Of a stretch of 64,000 nucleotides of DNA, positions 63,124 to 64,000 are shown piece after piece (within the stretch, counting starts at the first letter, position 1; every line of letters begins with the position of its first letter). The stretch lies in the NCBI GenBank assembly GCA_009363175.1, contig CP045205.1, positions 558,001-622,000 on the forward strand, in the 5' to 3' direction. Below the pieces are notes generated by a model. It had not been told where the DNA came from, did not search any database, and worked only from the letters and a program-made list of their open reading frames with translations. The stretch comes from Citrobacter telavivensis. GTDB lineage: Bacteria; Pseudomonadota; Gammaproteobacteria; Enterobacterales; Enterobacteriaceae. The position numbers were made by a program, and so were the translations under genes.

Positions 63124-64000
63124 TTACTCCATTCCCAGCTCTTTTAACTTACGCGTCAGGGTATTACGCCCCCATCCGAGCAAGCGTGCCGCTTCCTGTT
63201 TATGGCCCTGTGTATGACGGAGCGCTGTGGTCAGCAACGTGCGTTCCATTTCAGGCTGTGCCTCTGACAACAGGTTTTGATGACCGGAACGCAGCGCCCG
63301 ATCCGCCCACTGCGCCAACAGCGTAGCCCAACTGTCCGGCTGGAGATGAGACGGACTTTCCGGCGCGGTGGCTTCGAACAGCTCTGCAGGGAGATCCTGA
63401 ATCAATACCTCTTGCCCGGCCGCCATCACGGTTAGCCAGCGACAGGTATTTTCCAGTTGGCGAACGTTGCCAGGCCACGCCAGTCGCGTCAGCGCGGCTT
63501 CGGTTTCCGGGTGCAATAGCTTGGCTTCTACGCCCAGTTCGCGAGCCGCAACTTGCAGGAAATGGCGAGCCAGGCGCGGAATATCCTCCCGACGCTCGCG
63601 CAGCGGTGGAAGGTGCACACGGATGACATTCAGACGATGGAACAAATCCTCACGAAACTTGCCTTCCTGGACGCGTAACTCCAGGTTCTGGTGGGTCGCA
63701 GCGATAATTCGCACGTCCACCTTCACCGGCGCATAGCCGCCAACGCGGTAAAACTGACCGTCGGCTAACACACGCAACAGGCGTGTTTGCACATCCAGCG
63801 GCATGTCACCGATCTCATCAAGAAACAGCGTGCCGCCATCGGCCTGTTCGAAGCGTCCCTGACGAATAGTATTTGCCCCGGTAAACGCCCCCTTTTCATG
63901 ACCAAACAGTTCAGACTCGATCAAATCTTTGGGTATCGCTGCCATGTTCAGTGCGATAAACGGTGCTTTGGCGCGCGGGCTGTGGCGATGCAGGGCATGC
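63124..64000 (-). CDS. glnG: Nitrogen regulator NtrC (GlnG), 3' part
   Basis: NtrC is the sigma54-dependent activator of nitrogen-limitation genes. About 291 C-terminal residues are in the window; the receiver domain and the Walker A loop lie beyond the edge. Visible are the sigma54-contacting GAFTGA loop (FGHEKGAFTGANTIRQG), Walker B GGTLFLDEIGDM, the AAA+ sensor region RLNVIRVHLPPLRERREDI and the C-terminal Fis-type helix-turn-helix (HKQEAARLLGWGRNTLTRKL). The reading frame is open to the window end. Confidence 0.97.
   Translation of the reverse strand, partial: HALHRHSPRAKAPFIALNMAAIPKDLIESELFGHEKGAFTGANTIRQGRFEQADGGTLFLDEIGDMPLDVQTRLLRVLADGQFYRVGGYAPVKVDVRIIAATHQNLELRVQEGKFREDLFHRLNVIRVHLPPLRERREDIPRLARHFLQVAARELGVEAKLLHPETEAALTRLAWPGNVRQLENTCRWLTVMAAGQEVLIQDLPAELFEATAPESPSHLQPDSWATLLAQWADRALRSGHQNLLSEAQPEMERTLLTTALRHTQGHKQEAARLLGWGRNTLTRKLKELGME

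Overview
This window is a 64 kb piece of core chromosome from a member of the Enterobacteriaceae. Gene content, gene order and protein sequences follow the E. coli K-12 stretch from hemY to glnG almost gene for gene. The proteins are close to, but clearly not identical with, those of E. coli, and the 16S rRNA is of the Citrobacter/Salmonella/Enterobacter kind. A Citrobacter-like genus is my best guess; I cannot settle the species from the sequence alone. I see no prophage, insertion sequence, CRISPR array, toxin-antitoxin pair or defence island, and no clearly broken gene.

Layout. Positions 1-3.5 kb hold the minus-strand heme operon hemC-hemD-hemX-hemY (hemY cut by the window edge). cyaA diverges from it with a CRP site between. 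Next come cyaY (minus), then lptM-dapF-yigA-xerC-yigB, then uvrD with its own SOS promoter, and corA with a leader peptide (corL). From 14 to 24 kb are envelope, transport and repair genes: yigF, rarD, yigI, pldA, recQ, rhtC, rhtB, pldB, yigL and yigM. metR and metE follow as a divergent pair, then ysgA and udp, then rmuC, which has a LexA box. From 30 to 38 kb are ubiquinone synthesis (ubiE-ubiJ-ubiB, ubiD), Tat export (tatABC), tatD, rfaH and fre. fadBA, pepQ-yigZ and trkH-hemG lead to a complete rRNA operon (16S, tRNA-Ile, tRNA-Ala, 23S, 5S; 46.2-51.8 kb) in the rrnA position. After it come mobAB, yihD, srkA-dsbA, yihG, polA, the small RNAs Spot 42 and CsrC, engB, yihI, hemN, the small protein gene yshB and the 3' part of glnG.

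The genes are mainly housekeeping: six heme genes (hemC, D, X, Y, G, N), three ubiquinone loci, DNA repair and replication (uvrD, recQ, rmuC, polA, xerC), and global regulators (cyaA, metR, rfaH, glnG, csrC, spf). Recognisable control sites include two LexA boxes, CRP sites at cyaA and udp, MetR and MetJ sites at metE, a FadR palindrome at fadBA, tandem rRNA promoters with boxA, and DnaA-box-like sequences before polA. REP/BIME hairpins sit in several gaps, and two ERIC elements are present.

Compared with my memory of E. coli K-12, yigE, yigG and yihF are missing from their usual places. The most interesting unannotated item is a 57-codon open frame that exactly fills the yihI-hemN gap (61275-61448), encoding a hydrophobic segment followed by a very basic tail. 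I found no convincing previously undescribed multi-gene system.
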